In this document: piece by piece, positions 16,126 to 16,172 of the stretch
Layout: each line of letters starts with the position of its first letter
Position numbering within the stretch: position 1 is the stretch's first letter
Source of the DNA: Zelonia costaricensis
Lineage: Eukaryota; Euglenozoa; Kinetoplastea; Trypanosomatida; Trypanosomatidae
Direction: 5' to 3'
Length of the DNA: 16,172 nt
Assembly: GCA_030849075.1 (NCBI GenBank)
Contig: JASAOO010002989.1
Span: forward strand, 1 to 16,172
Translations under genes and position numbers: made by a program
Notes under the pieces: model-generated
Told to the model about the DNA's origin: nothing
Seen by the model: the letters and a program-made list of their open reading frames with translations, nothing else
Databases searched by the model: none

Positions 16126-16172
16126 TCTTCTCGCTTTTCCTTCCTCCCCCTAAACACCACTCCCCCAACAAC
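16126..16172 (+). repeat. 47-base direct repeat, copy 2 (leader of a probable second DDAH copy)
   Basis: Identical over all 47 bases to 11693-11739. The match runs to the last base of the window, so its true length is unknown. By analogy with copy 1, an ATG would be expected 27 bases past the window edge. The offset between copies is 4,433 bases, the implied tandem unit. Confidence 0.93.

Larger units (their letters stand above)
12626..16172 (+). other. Long gene-poor region downstream of DDAH
   Basis: No convincing protein gene or RNA gene is seen in 3.5 kb on either strand. The longest frames (12795-13673, 13871-14845 and, on the minus strand, 13156-13980) are Pro/Arg/Cys-rich or Cys-Val and Thr-His repeats without domains. 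The region contains G-rich stretches (12761-12812, 13058-13080, 13369-13385), poly-G runs of ten or more (13987-13997, 14079-14088), a (GT)13 tract, a GGA repeat and a palindrome. Pyrimidine-rich stretches recur near 12895-13020, 13190-13225, 14885-14990 and 15190-15290. It presumably holds the DDAH 3' UTR and the upstream sequence of whatever gene begins beyond the window. Confidence 0.65.

Noticed and set aside
15749..16153. 134-codon + strand frame near the window end
   Set aside because: It starts at GTG, ends in CA-repeat-derived Thr-His, and overlaps the leader-like repeat. The middle part has varied residues but no family match.
1..16172. SIDER-type retroposons, transposases, CRISPR arrays, snoRNA clusters, spliced-leader gene
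   Set aside because: I looked for A-rich tails, regular spaced repeats and known protein motifs and saw none. Diverged SIDER copies could still escape detection by eye.

Overview
The window looks like nuclear DNA of a trypanosomatid (kinetoplastid protist), most likely Leishmania or a close relative in the Leishmaniinae. It is very GC-rich. It carries six intronless genes, all on the + strand as in a polycistronic directional cluster. They are separated by 0.5 to 3.5 kb spacers full of poly-C runs, CT tracts and CA/GT microsatellites. Ahead of the start codons lie polypyrimidine tracts followed by AG, the layout of spliced-leader trans-splice acceptors. No promoter, operon, intron, tRNA, rRNA, CRISPR array or insertion sequence was recognised. 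Genus and species cannot be settled by eye.

Layout. 1-922: spacer with a (CTG)7 repeat and an ambiguous base. 923-2161: unrecognised 412-aa protein with a His/Thr-rich insert. 2162-3982: spacer and RNF10 leader. 3983-5770: RNF10/Mag2-type RING E3 ubiquitin ligase, one of the two proteins recognised with confidence. 5771-6773: spacer. 6774-8147: 457-aa coiled-coil protein with a C-terminal AT-hook-like motif. 8148-8742: spacer. 8743-9048: compact 101-aa protein of unknown role. 9049-9911: spacer. 9912-11249: Ala-rich 445-aa unknown protein. 11250-11764: spacer and leader. 11765-12625: dimethylarginine dimethylaminohydrolase (DDAH), complete with its catalytic residues. 12626-16172: 3.5 kb with no credible gene, containing G-rich stretches with G-quadruplex potential, long GT and poly-G tracts, and a 16-bp perfect palindrome.

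The most interesting structural signal is at the right edge. The last 47 bases of the window (16126-16172) are identical to 11693-11739 in the DDAH 5' leader, 26 bases before its ATG. This suggests that another copy of DDAH, or a gene sharing its leader, begins just past the window, with a tandem unit of about 4.43 kb.

The genes do not form an evident pathway. In trypanosomatids, neighbouring genes are co-transcribed without being functionally linked, and expression is set mainly by untranslated regions. The spacers are therefore where regulation would lie. Several open frames begin upstream at GTG codons. For every gene I chose the first ATG downstream of the best acceptor AG, and in each case the leader between the two contains no earlier ATG.
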